DNA from: Thiodiazotropha sp040506775
GTDB taxonomy: Bacteria; Pseudomonadota; Gammaproteobacteria; Chromatiales; Chromatiaceae
Length of the DNA: 64,000 nucleotides
Direction: 5' to 3'
Assembly: GCA_040506775.1 (NCBI GenBank)
Contig: JBEVWC010000004.1
Span: forward strand, 62,001-126,000
Of the stretch, positions 18,174 to 26,281 are shown in pieces. Position 1 is the first letter of the stretch, and every line of letters begins with the position of its first letter. Made by a program: the position numbers and the translations under genes. The notes beneath the pieces are model-generated. The model did no database searches. It saw only the letters and a list, made by a program, of their open reading frames with translations, and was not told the DNA's origin.

Positions 18174-19446
18174 CGGTACTGGCGGGCTTTTTACGACGTC
18201 GTCTTCGCTTGCGGCCCCGCTTGGCCTGCTCGGTCATACCCTGTTGTTCCGTGCCGTTGGCGTTCTGGAAGCGGGTCCACCAGTCGGCCAGCTCCTTGTC
18301 GGCCTCCCCGGCATCGGCACGCAGCAGCAGAAAATCGTAGGCCGCACGGAACTTCGGATGGGTCAGAAAGCGCTGCGGACGTTTGCCCTGGCGCTGCAGG
18401 AAGCGGGGTTGAAGGGTCCAGATGTCCCGCATGGGGTAGCTGAAACGTTTGGGTATCGAGACCTTGCGGGACTGCTCCGAAAGCACCTCGGAGGCGGCGT
18501 TCTGGATTGCCTCCACCGGATGTACCCCCTGGGCCTCAAATGCTTCGGAACGCAGCCTGACCGGTTCCCAGAGCAACACCGCAAAGAGAAACGCCGGGGT
18601 GACGGATTTGTCCTGGCGGAGTCGCTCATCGGTGTTGAACATGCCCCGGTTGACGAAGGTCAGGGGGAACTCATGCTCCTCGTGAGACAAGGCCTCTTCG
18701 GTGAGGGGAAACAGATGACCGAACAGGTTGTAGTGACGCAGTTTCTCAAAACTCTCCAGGGCGTGACCACTGAGGAACAGTTTCAAAACCTCTTCGTAGA
18801 GCCTGGCTGCGGGCACGTCTTCCAGGAGAACCGCCAGATCCTCCATCGGCGCCTCGGTCTGCGGCTCGATGACAAATCCCAGTTTGGCGGCGAAACGGAC
18901 CGCCCGCAACAGACGCACCGGATCTTCCCGAAAGCGGCTCTCCACATCACCCAGGAGACGGATCACACCCTTCTGCAGATCCTCCATGCCGTTGGCGAAA
19001 TCCAGAAGGGAGAAATCGGTGATGTTGTAATACAGCGCATTGATGGTGAAATCCCGCCGTTGCGCGTCCTCCTCCAGGGTACCGTAGACGTTGTCACGCA
19101 GTATCATGCCGTTTTCAAGATGACGATCGTCATCCTGAGAGGCGGGCTGATTGCTGCGGAAGGTGGCGACCTCGATGATCTCCCTGCCGAAATGCACATG
19201 GGCCAGGCGAAACCGGCGTCCGATCAGGCGACAGTTGCTGAAAACCTGTTTGACCTCTTCCGGCAGGGCATTGGTTGCCACGTCGAAATCCTTGGGTTCC
19301 CGCCCCAGCAACAGGTCACGCACTCCGCCACCCACCAGATAGGCTTCGTAACCCGAATTGCTCAGGCGATAGAGCACCTTCACCGCATTGTTGCTGATAT
19401 TCGAGCGGGAGATGTTGTGTGCGTCTCTGGGAATGCGTATCGGCAT
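18166..19446 (-). CDS. pcnB: Poly(A) polymerase I
   Basis: Adds 3' poly(A) tails that promote RNA decay. The nucleotidyltransferase core is LVGGGVRDLLLGREPKDFDVATNALPEEV, with the GG and DxD motifs. RRDFTINALYYN is the following conserved block. A basic C-terminal tail (KRGRKRRRRRKK) binds RNA. ATG 19446 (MPIRIPRDAHNISR) is chosen because the IPR-x2-H-x-ISR block is conserved near the mature N-terminus. The frame also extends to a TTG at 19539, which would add 31 residues. It is first in the pcnB-folK-kinase-panBC unit and divergent from tRNA-Glu. Confidence 0.94.
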   Translation of the reverse strand: MPIRIPRDAHNISRSNISNNAVKVLYRLSNSGYEAYLVGGGVRDLLLGREPKDFDVATNALPEEVKQVFSNCRLIGRRFRLAHVHFGREIIEVATFRSNQPASQDDDRHLENGMILRDNVYGTLEEDAQRRDFTINALYYNITDFSLLDFANGMEDLQKGVIRLLGDVESRFREDPVRLLRAVRFAAKLGFVIEPQTEAPMEDLAVLLEDVPAARLYEEVLKLFLSGHALESFEKLRHYNLFGHLFPLTEEALSHEEHEFPLTFVNRGMFNTDERLRQDKSVTPAFLFAVLLWEPVRLRSEAFEAQGVHPVEAIQNAASEVLSEQSRKVSIPKRFSYPMRDIWTLQPRFLQRQGKRPQRFLTHPKFRAAYDFLLLRADAGEADKELADWWTRFQNANGTEQQGMTEQAKRGRKRRRRRKKPASTDE

Positions 19447-19572
19447 GATGCCTGTTGAATGTTCCGGGCTGTTCTTCGGCGCCGGGTTGTTGACCAACCC
19501 GGAAAACTTCGTCAACAGCCACTTTGCAGCTTGTTTCAAGGTCCAACCATCCGTTTTTTTTATTCCAGGCCA

Positions 19573-19600
19573 TTGAGCCTGGTAACCAAGTCAGTATAAT
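19573..19600 (+). promoter_or_regulatory. Sigma-70 promoter of tRNA-Glu
   Basis: TTGAGC (19573-19578) and a perfect TATAAT (19595-19600) are separated by 16 bp. The tRNA begins 20 bp after the -10 box. Confidence 0.75.
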
Positions 19601-19620
19601 ACCGCCTTCCGCAAGAAGCT

Positions 19621-19695
19621 GCTCCCTTCGTCTAGTGGTTAGGACGCTGGCCTCTCACGCCGGTAACAGGGGTTCGAGTCCCCTAGGGAGTACCA
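19621..19695 (+). tRNA. tRNA-Glu (anticodon CTC)
   Basis: The cloverleaf can be drawn directly: acceptor GCTCCCT/AGGGAGT, D arm TCGTCTAGTGGTTAGGA, anticodon stem CTGGC/GCCGG around loop CTCTCAC (anticodon CTC), T arm AGGGGTTCGAGTCCCCT, and encoded CCA at 19693-19695. The first pair is G-U. The anticodon reads GAG. Confidence 0.97.
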
Positions 19696-19703
19696 ATCAA
19701 AAT

Positions 19704-19728
19704 GGCCGCTGTAAGCGGCCTTTTTTTT
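19704..19728 (+). terminator. Intrinsic terminator of tRNA-Glu
   Basis: A GGCCGCT/AGCGGCC stem with a 3-nt loop is followed by eight T residues, 9 bp after the tRNA CCA end. Confidence 0.92.
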
Positions 19729-19903
19729 GATCCTCCCAAAACCCCCGCCATCTGCTGAAAACAGGGTCAGGTGACTGTTCCACCTGGAATTTTACCCAAT
19801 CTGGAACTTGCTAAGGGAGAACCCTGCTCAGGCAGTCGCTTGCAGGGTATCGCCAGGTTCATCTTCGCAGAATCCCCCGGCACATGATTTCCCGGCCAGG
19901 TCC

Positions 19904-20788
19904 TTACAGCTCGCTGCTGAGTTGTTTCAGATACTCGCGAAAACCCTCACCCAATTCACTGTGGGCCAGACCCAGCTCCACCGTGGCCTCCAGATAACCG
20001 AGTTTACTGCCGCAATCGTAACGCTTGCCCTTGACCCGGTAGGCGCGGACCTTTTCATATTTCAGCAGCTCCGAGATGGCGTCGGTGAGCTGGATTTCAC
20101 CTCCGGTACCCTCCCCGGTCTCCCTGATCAGGGAGAAGATTCTCGGAGTGAGTATGTAACGACCCACCACCGCCAGGTTGGACGGCGCATCCTCGGGCTT
20201 CGGTTTTTCCACGATGGAGGTGATCAGTGCCGATTCACCATCATCGGACTCGATCTCCACGATGCCGTATTTACCGGTTTCGTCCCAGGGCACCTCCTCC
20301 ACCAGAATCACACTGCATTGATAGCGTTCGTAGATCTCCGCCATCTGGGCAATCGCGCCTTTGCCTCCGTCACCGCGGATCAGGTCATCGGCCAGTATGA
20401 CTGCGAAGGGTTCGTCTGCGACCACCGACTCGGCACACAGCACGGCGTGACCCAGACCTAGAGCCTCGGCCTGACGCAGATAGATGCAACTGATGTCTGA
20501 GGGGAGGATGTTCTGCACCTTTTTCAGGAGTTCGGTCTTGCCCGCTTCCTTGAGCTCGTTCTCCAGTTCGTAGGCCTTGTCGAAGTGATCCGGGATGGAG
20601 CGCTTGTTGCGTCCCGTGACGAACACCAGGGAAGAGACACCGGCCTCTTCCGCCTCTTCAGCGGCGTACTGAATCAGGGGTTTGTCGACCACCGGCAGCA
20701 TCTCTTTCGGGTTGGCTTTGGTGGCGGGAAGAAAACGGGTTCCCATGCCGGCGACCGGAAAGACGGCCTTACGTATCTTTTTATTCAT
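19904..20788 (-). CDS. galU: UTP-glucose-1-phosphate uridylyltransferase
   Basis: Makes UDP-glucose for polysaccharide and envelope synthesis. The start at 20788 (MNKKIRKAVFPVAGMGTRFLPATK) is supported by AGGAG five bases after a short spacer. The frame itself runs to 20812. At 294 residues it is typical. GMGTRFLPATKANPKEMLPVVDKPLIQY is the nucleotide-binding signature, and LADDLI and EKPKPEDAPSNLAVVGRYIL are also family blocks. It stands alone between tRNA-Glu and pyrF. Confidence 0.96.
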   Translation of the reverse strand: MNKKIRKAVFPVAGMGTRFLPATKANPKEMLPVVDKPLIQYAAEEAEEAGVSSLVFVTGRNKRSIPDHFDKAYELENELKEAGKTELLKKVQNILPSDISCIYLRQAEALGLGHAVLCAESVVADEPFAVILADDLIRGDGGKGAIAQMAEIYERYQCSVILVEEVPWDETGKYGIVEIESDDGESALITSIVEKPKPEDAPSNLAVVGRYILTPRIFSLIRETGEGTGGEIQLTDAISELLKYEKVRAYRVKGKRYDCGSKLGYLEATVELGLAHSELGEGFREYLKQLSSEL

Positions 20789-20914
20789 TCCTACTCCTGT
20801 GGGTTCAGGCATTTGTGTTCATTTCCGAGTTCTGTTGACAGGCCCAAAAGCCTCTAGCCTAGGCGGGTCCCGGTTCGCATGTCAACGAACGGGCCGACAG
20901 ACATGACGCCTGTC

Positions 20915-21628
20915 TCAATCATGTAAGGCCGCGGTAACTTCCGCATTGATCTGTTGCAGCGCTTGAATCGGGTCCTCCGCACCGGTGATCGGGCGCCCGA
21001 CCACCAGATAGCTGGAACCCGCGATAATCGCGTCTCCAGGGGTCATGACCCGCTGTTGATCATGGGTTGCGGCACTTTTCGGGCGTACCCCGGGGGTCAC
21101 CAGCAGAAAAGACTCCCCCAACGATTGCCGCAGGGTCCGGGCCTCCTGGGGCGAGCAGACCACACCGTCAAGCCCCGCATCCCGGGTCAGGCTGGCCAGG
21201 CGCAGGACCTGGTCGGCCACTTCGCCGGAAAAACCGACCTCGCTGATGTCCTCCTTGCTCAGACTGGTCAGGATGGTCACCGCTACCAGGTAGGGACGAT
21301 CGCTGTGTCGCTCCAGCCGTTCTCGGGCCGTTTCCATCATCTTGCGTCCCCCGGAGGCATGCAGATTCATCATCCACACCCCGAGATCGGCCGCCGCGTC
21401 GCAGGCCGCCGCAACGGTATTGGGGATATCGTGAAACTTGAGGTCGAGAAAGATATCGTATCCCCGTTTACGCAGGTTCTCGACGAATCCCGGGCCGAGC
21501 CGGGTGAACATCTCTTTGCCGACCTTGAGACGGCACAGTGAGGGATCCAACCGATCGACCAGCGCCAGGGCCTGCTGTTGCTGAGGAAAATCGAGTGCAA
21601 CGATGACTCGGGCGTCGGTCTGATTCAT
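20915..21628 (-). CDS. pyrF: Orotidine 5'-phosphate decarboxylase
   Basis: Last step of UMP synthesis, 237 residues. The catalytic tetrad sits in FLDLKFHDIPNTV (K and D residues) after LKVGKEMF. TPGVRP and the VVGRPITGAEDP phosphate loop close the barrel. AGGAGG seven bases before ATG 21628 supports the start. It follows lapA-lapB on the same strand, as in E. coli. Confidence 0.97.
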   Translation of the reverse strand: MNQTDARVIVALDFPQQQQALALVDRLDPSLCRLKVGKEMFTRLGPGFVENLRKRGYDIFLDLKFHDIPNTVAAACDAAADLGVWMMNLHASGGRKMMETARERLERHSDRPYLVAVTILTSLSKEDISEVGFSGEVADQVLRLASLTRDAGLDGVVCSPQEARTLRQSLGESFLLVTPGVRPKSAATHDQQRVMTPGDAIIAGSSYLVVGRPITGAEDPIQALQQINAEVTAALHD

Positions 21629-21777
21629 GGCGGGGCCTCCTGTCAGGTGAAAATCGCGGCATCGGACAAGTAAACCCGAATCGCAGCGAGCACTTTATAA
21701 ATCAATCTGTTATGAGCTTCAAGGTGGTTTTTCCAAGGTACGTCAATTGACCATCGACAGGAACCGCACAATACGGC

Positions 21778-22962
21778 TCAGGGCCGTGCATGGGCCACCC
21801 GGGCCAAACCCTGTCGCGGCTTGATGGCGCCCCAGGTTTTGCAGCTGGGGCAATGCCAGTGAAGCTTCTTGGCCGTGAAACCGCAATGTTCGCACTGATA
21901 GGCCGGTTCCTGATCGAGCAGCTTTGAAACCGAACTGAGCAGCATCTCCAGGGTCTCTTTGGGACGTTCCGCATCCCGCTTCAGATTGAGCCGTATCAGA
22001 CGCTCCAGCCCCTTCAGGTCAGGGTTGTCGGACAGATGTTCGAGCACCGCCTCGACCGCCGCATCCAGGCCCTCGGATTGCGCAATCCGATCGGCCACCA
22101 CCAGCATCGCATCGGTACAGTGATGGATCTGATACAGCTGCTTGAGGTAGGCGTACATCTCCTCCTGCTGGCCGAGCTTTTTATAGCATTCGATCAGGCG
22201 GGGCAAAGCGACCGCGAGATAGGCGGGATCACTCTCCTCCACCTGGCGTAAATGACGCACCACCGAGCGGCACTCACCCCGGGAGAACTCGATCTCGGCC
22301 TGCAACATCAGCACCCGGATGTTGCTGCGCTTCACTTGCTGGGCGCGCTTGAGATAACTTTCAGCCAGCATCATGTTCTGCTGACGCATGGCCTGTTCCG
22401 CCAGTTCGCAATAAAAGTGCGCCACCGCATTGTGCAGCGCCGGATAATGGGCGACCGTGATCTGTTCCGCCACATCGAGACAGCGTTTCCAATCCTTCTC
22501 CTGCTGGTAGATCTCGAGCAGGTAGATGTTGGCCTGTTCCTTGTAGAGCTTGAGTTCGGTAAGTTCGATGAACAGGTTCTCGGCCCGGTCGAAGAGTCCT
22601 GCGCGCATGTAATCCTGGCCCAGTTCAAGCAGCGCCTCGGCGCGTTGTTCACGACTCAGATTCGGACGTGCGATCAGGTTCTGGTGCACCCGGATCGCCC
22701 GCTCCACCTCACCCCGCCGACGAAACAGGTTACCCAGGGCCAGATGGGTTTCCACCGTGTCACTGTCCACATCCAGCAGCTTGATGAACAGGTCAATGGC
22801 CTTGTCCGGCTGTTCGTTAAGGAGGTAGTTGAGGCCCTTGAAGTAGACCGGGGAGATCTCCTGGGGCTGTTTCTGGGCTTTGGAGGAGAGACTCCGGCGC
22901 GCAACCAGCCACCCGGTGGCAGCCGCCACCGGCAACAGCAGGAACAGGTACCATTCAACCAT
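21778..22962 (-). CDS. lapB: Lipopolysaccharide assembly protein B (YciM)
   Basis: Inner-membrane-anchored regulator that controls LpxC turnover and LPS assembly. It has 394 residues. One N-terminal transmembrane helix (MVEWYLFLLLPVAAATGWLVARR) is followed by a long array of TPR-type helices. The C-terminal rubredoxin-like metal site YQCEHCGF...WHCPSCKTWG has two CxxC pairs, the LapB hallmark. It pairs with lapA 91 bp upstream and precedes pyrF. Confidence 0.95.
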   Translation of the reverse strand: MVEWYLFLLLPVAAATGWLVARRSLSSKAQKQPQEISPVYFKGLNYLLNEQPDKAIDLFIKLLDVDSDTVETHLALGNLFRRRGEVERAIRVHQNLIARPNLSREQRAEALLELGQDYMRAGLFDRAENLFIELTELKLYKEQANIYLLEIYQQEKDWKRCLDVAEQITVAHYPALHNAVAHFYCELAEQAMRQQNMMLAESYLKRAQQVKRSNIRVLMLQAEIEFSRGECRSVVRHLRQVEESDPAYLAVALPRLIECYKKLGQQEEMYAYLKQLYQIHHCTDAMLVVADRIAQSEGLDAAVEAVLEHLSDNPDLKGLERLIRLNLKRDAERPKETLEMLLSSVSKLLDQEPAYQCEHCGFTAKKLHWHCPSCKTWGAIKPRQGLARVAHARP

Positions 22963-23053
22963 CAGTACCTACCCCCGGCGCTAACCGTGATGCGATCTCC
23001 ATGACGGCCCATCCGATGTTTCTGCCTGCTCCCATACCCGGTATTCGACCTAG

Positions 23054-23338
23054 CTACTCTTTCAAGGGCAGGGCGCGGAGATTATTGACCTCTTTGCTGA
23101 CCAGGTCAGTACGCCGTTTCAGGGCCTGAAGCTCACGTTTCAACCTCAGAATCCGCGACATCGAGGAGAGCGCCCCAAGCACCACTCCCAGACCCAGAAC
23201 CAGCGTCAGCACCAGGGACAGGGCCATGTCCTGGCGCCCGAAATAATAATTCACCTCCACCAGATTCGAATTCAGCACCGCAAAGGCCGCACCGAAGATC
23301 ATGATGAGGATCACCAGGAAGAGTTTTATCAATCGCAT
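23054..23338 (-). CDS. lapA: Lipopolysaccharide assembly protein A domain protein
   Basis: A small membrane protein (DUF1049/LapA) of 94 residues if started at MRLIKLFLVILIMIFGAAF. An in-frame ATG at 23371 would add 11 residues; neither start has a strong ribosome site. Two hydrophobic helices flank a short loop (NSNLVEVNYYFGRQDM), and a basic coiled-coil tail (RILRLKRELQALKRRTDLVSKEV) follows. In E. coli the partner LapB acts with it in LPS assembly. The adjacent gene order supports the name. Confidence 0.9.
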   Translation of the reverse strand: MRLIKLFLVILIMIFGAAFAVLNSNLVEVNYYFGRQDMALSLVLTLVLGLGVVLGALSSMSRILRLKRELQALKRRTDLVSKEVNNLRALPLKE

Positions 23339-23371
23339 CTGAGATACCGTGTTTATCCGGGCATGCATCAT

Positions 23372-23876
23372 TCTCGCTTACTGGCGAGGATATTTCATCC
23401 AGCCACCCGCACAATTTGACAACATTTTTTTAAATGACGTCTTCGAGACCATGCCGGAGGACATCAATCCGCGCCGCCTGGGGGACAGGACGGATGATTC
23501 AACGGTTTGAATCGGATGAACCGGGCCAGTCAATCGGGAGGGAGAATACTTCAATGGGATACTTTCGGACAGAAACCCTGAGTGGACCGCTGAGGGGAAC
23601 TCCACGCTGCGCGAGAAGCCCGTGTGCTCGTCCCGTTCCCACGCTCTGCGTGGGAATGCTGATCCCGGCTCAGGCAAACCCGTCGAATCGCGGCAATATC
23701 ATAGGGTTCCGGTATGCGTTCCCACGCAGAGCGTGGGAACGAGGCGCGTGCCGACTATGCATCCCGTTCCAAGACCCTTCGTGCGCTTCGTGTCCTTCGT
23801 GGTGAAAATGGTCGGTTACGCGTTTCGCTCTACAATCCCTTGTGCGCTTCGAATCTTTCGCAGAGAAAAAGGTCGG
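23372..23876. other. Repeat-rich intergenic region upstream of lapA
   Basis: About 505 bp between lapA and fliK without a gene. It contains a full palindromic-pair element (23634-23743) and a 43-bp direct repeat with a 61-bp period (23781-23823 and 23842-23884). The right copy of the direct repeat runs into the last codons and stop of the fliK-like gene. Confidence 0.7.
23634..23743. repeat. Palindromic repeat element, inverted pair (copy 3)
   Basis: Left unit 23634-23659 (core GTTCCCACGCTCTGCGTGGG) and right unit 23716-23743 (inverted, GTTCCCACGCAGAGCGTGGG). The spacer includes CGGCAATATCATAGGGTTCC, which closely matches the spacer at 10955-10973. The two loci therefore share a whole element rather than only short palindromes. 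Confidence 0.88.
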
Positions 23877-23884
23877 TTATGCGT
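23781..23884. repeat. 43-bp direct repeat overlapping the fliK 3' end
   Basis: Two units begin GTGCGCTTCG and end GGTCGGTTAYGCGT, at 23781-23823 and 23842-23884. The left unit contains the GTGTCCTTCGTGGTGAA motif. The right unit overlaps the fliK stop codon (23877-23879). Confidence 0.7.
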
Positions 23885-24887
23885 AGGTGTCCAACAATCC
23901 CTGTCCCGACAGAGTCACTCCGGAACGCTGGGTGCTCAAAGCTGCGCTGGAAACGTCCGTGCCGCTTGCGCCCGGATACCCCGGATTGTCAGTTCCGCCA
24001 CCCCTCTCCGAACCCCCGGCCTGCTGCTGGCCGACATTCACATTCGCCAGATTCAGATTGATGTCTCCGAGCATTTCCCGCAACCGGGGGATCGACGCCT
24101 CCAGGGCTTCACGGGTCGGTGCCTGGGCCGCCAGGAAGGTGACATGGGTCTGATCATGCTGAACGGAAATCTTGATCTCCAGCGGGCCCAGATTGGGGGG
24201 TGTCAATTTGATTTCTGCCTGTTGGATGTTCTGGTTGACCATCCACTGTACCCGTTCGCCCACTGCCTGGTCCCATCCAGGCTGACCCACAGGCAGGTTC
24301 AACGGCAACGCCAGGGTGGCTGCTCTGGGTTGGGCACCGCCCGTCATAGCAGGCTGAGTGAACAGGGACTGGGTATTCGTCGCGGAGGTTTCGCCGGTTT
24401 TCAGGGGCTCCACCAGTGAACGACCCTCCACTCGACCCACCAGTTCGTTCAACAACAGGGGTTTCTGTTCGCTGGTCAGGCTGGTCAAAACCAGGTTTGG
24501 CAGTGTCGGTTCCTCGACCACCGGTTGGACCTGTGGCAGTGGCTGGGGCCGTTCCGGATTCAATTGTGACATCATTTCCGGTCTGACCATGAGCGGCAAT
24601 GATTTGCCGTCCACCTGGAGGGTCAGCGGCAACAGATTGCCATCCTCGGACAGCAGAGCCTGGGGTGTGATCTCGGGATCGGTGACCATGGGTTGCTGCA
24701 TGGCATACAACAGCATGACTTCCCCGTCCTCCTGGGATTCAAGCAGCTGTTTCAGGGTCTGGTCGAAGCTGAAGCCAATAACCTGGCCCTCTGCGCTGAG
24801 CCCGAGCTGGGCAGGATCCGTGCTGACCGCTGCTGCCGTGGGTGCTTCGGTCCCGGCTGCCAAAGGAAGAGAGGATATCTGTGCCAT
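23877..24887 (-). CDS. fliK: FliK-like flagellar hook-length control protein
   Basis: Started at MAQISSLPLAAGTEA (ATG 24887), giving 336 residues. The middle is rich in Pro, Gln and Leu without clear fold. The C-terminal Flg_hook domain shows VQWMVNQNIQQAEIKLTPPNLGPLEIKISVQHDQTHVTF, then EALEASIPRLREMLGDINLNLANVNV, and a Gly/Ser tail ending LLDTYA. FliK is secreted and switches flagellar export from hook to filament substrates. No other flagellar gene is in the window, so it is an isolated locus. It could be a paralogue or a gene separated from its cluster. It is downstream of a lipoprotein gene. Confidence 0.85.
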   Translation of the reverse strand: MAQISSLPLAAGTEAPTAAAVSTDPAQLGLSAEGQVIGFSFDQTLKQLLESQEDGEVMLLYAMQQPMVTDPEITPQALLSEDGNLLPLTLQVDGKSLPLMVRPEMMSQLNPERPQPLPQVQPVVEEPTLPNLVLTSLTSEQKPLLLNELVGRVEGRSLVEPLKTGETSATNTQSLFTQPAMTGGAQPRAATLALPLNLPVGQPGWDQAVGERVQWMVNQNIQQAEIKLTPPNLGPLEIKISVQHDQTHVTFLAAQAPTREALEASIPRLREMLGDINLNLANVNVGQQQAGGSERGGGTDNPGYPGASGTDVSSAALSTQRSGVTLSGQGLLDTYA

Positions 24888-24958
24888 GGCGTTTCCTGTT
24901 TCATTGAGTTCCTGACGCCAGATATCAAGCAGGTTCCGGGCCAATCCCGGTTTCCCCC

Positions 24959-25447
24959 TTAGATCGACTCGGCCCGCACCGGCTCCCAGCTGGCGTGGGT
25001 CAACAGCCAACCCTCTGACGCCTCGTCGTGGAATCCCAACTCCAGGTAGAGCAGATCACCGTGCCACTGATCGAAGGATTCAATGGACTGCTGGGTGCCG
25101 CCAGCGACACCCGCGTAGAGCCCCACCGTTGCATCCCCGGTCTCCGGATTGATTTCCATGTGTTCGATTCGGTAGAGAATGTGGATGCTTTTATGACGAA
25201 GCAGGTAACCCATCAACTGAGCACGAAGCAGCCGATAATCCTGGCCGTCGTTTGAGCGGTACTCCGGGTGGACGAAACCCATCACGGCTCCCAGATCCCG
25301 CTGTTGCAGCGCCTGCTCCGCCGCTTCCAGGGTGGCACGCAATCGGTTCTCCGGGGTCTCAGGGTCCCCGCTGCAACCGCTCAGGCAGAGACCCAGCAGC
25401 ATCAAAGCTGCCATGAACCCGATGGCATGTGGCGTGCGCCCCGTCAT
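24959..25447 (-). CDS. Putative lipoprotein of unknown function
   Basis: 162 residues with a signal peptide ending in the lipobox LSGC (Cys 25), so probably membrane anchored. The rest, from EQALQQRDLGAVMGFVHPEYRSNDG to the Trp-rich C-terminus SWEPVRAESI, resembles an NTF2-like small alpha/beta domain. That fold is a guess. No function was recognised. It lies between dapB (29 bp upstream) and fliK (71 bp downstream) on the same strand. Confidence 0.75.
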   Translation of the reverse strand: MTGRTPHAIGFMAALMLLGLCLSGCSGDPETPENRLRATLEAAEQALQQRDLGAVMGFVHPEYRSNDGQDYRLLRAQLMGYLLRHKSIHILYRIEHMEINPETGDATVGLYAGVAGGTQQSIESFDQWHGDLLYLELGFHDEASEGWLLTHASWEPVRAESI

Positions 25448-25476
25448 CAGAAACCGGATAACCGATGGCCGCCGGC

Positions 25477-26280
25477 TCAGCGCAGGCCGAGCACGTCCTG
25501 CATGTCGAACAGGCCGGCATCCCGACCGACCACCCAGGCAGCCGCACGCACCGCACCCCGGGCAAAATTCATCCGGCTGGTGGCTTTGTGCGCGATCTCG
25601 ATACGCTCTCCGTCCATGGCGAACCAGACGCTGTGTTCACCCACCACGTCCCCTGCGCGAATCGTCTCGAAGCCGATGGTGGCGCGATCCCGCGGGCCGG
25701 TGTGCCCTTCCCGTCCATACACCGCGCAATCCTTGAGATCCCGTCCCAGGGTCTCGGCCACCACCTCGCCCATGCGCAGGGCGGTGCCGGAGGGCGCATC
25801 CACCTTGTGACGGTGATGCGCCTCGATGATTTCAATGTCCGCCTCGTCTCCCAGAACCCGCGCCGCGGTCTCCAGCAACTTGAAACACAGGTTCACACCG
25901 ACACTCATGTTGGGTGCGAAGACGATGGTGATCTGTTCCGCGGCACTTTTCAGAATATCCTTTTGCGAGGCATCCAGACCGGTGGTGCCGATCACCAGAC
26001 TCTTGCCATTCGCCCGGCACACCTCCAGGTGCTGCAAGGTGGCCTGAGGCGATGTGAAATCGATCACCACATCGAAATCCCCCGCCACCTGGGCCAGATC
26101 CTCGACCAGTGTTACGCCGAGTTTCCCGACACCCGCCAGTTCCCCGGCGTCCGCGCCCAGCAGACTGCTTGCGGGACGCTCCGTCGCCGCTCCCAGGGTC
26201 AATCCCGCGGTTTCATGAACCGCCTGCACCAGGGATCGTCCCATGCGCCCACCGGCGCCCACCACTGCCACACGTGTCAT
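25477..26280 (-). CDS. dapB: 4-hydroxy-tetrahydrodipicolinate reductase
   Basis: NAD(P)H-dependent step of lysine and diaminopimelate synthesis. It has 267 residues. RVAVVGAGGRMGRSLVQAV is the dinucleotide-binding motif, VIDFTSPQATLQHLEVC and IGTTGLDASQ are conserved, and EAHHRHKVDAPSGTAL is the active-site signature. One base separates its start from the dnaJ stop, so it is co-transcribed behind dnaJ. Confidence 0.97.
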   Translation of the reverse strand: MTRVAVVGAGGRMGRSLVQAVHETAGLTLGAATERPASSLLGADAGELAGVGKLGVTLVEDLAQVAGDFDVVIDFTSPQATLQHLEVCRANGKSLVIGTTGLDASQKDILKSAAEQITIVFAPNMSVGVNLCFKLLETAARVLGDEADIEIIEAHHRHKVDAPSGTALRMGEVVAETLGRDLKDCAVYGREGHTGPRDRATIGFETIRAGDVVGEHSVWFAMDGERIEIAHKATSRMNFARGAVRAAAWVVGRDAGLFDMQDVLGLR

Positions 26281-26281
26281 C

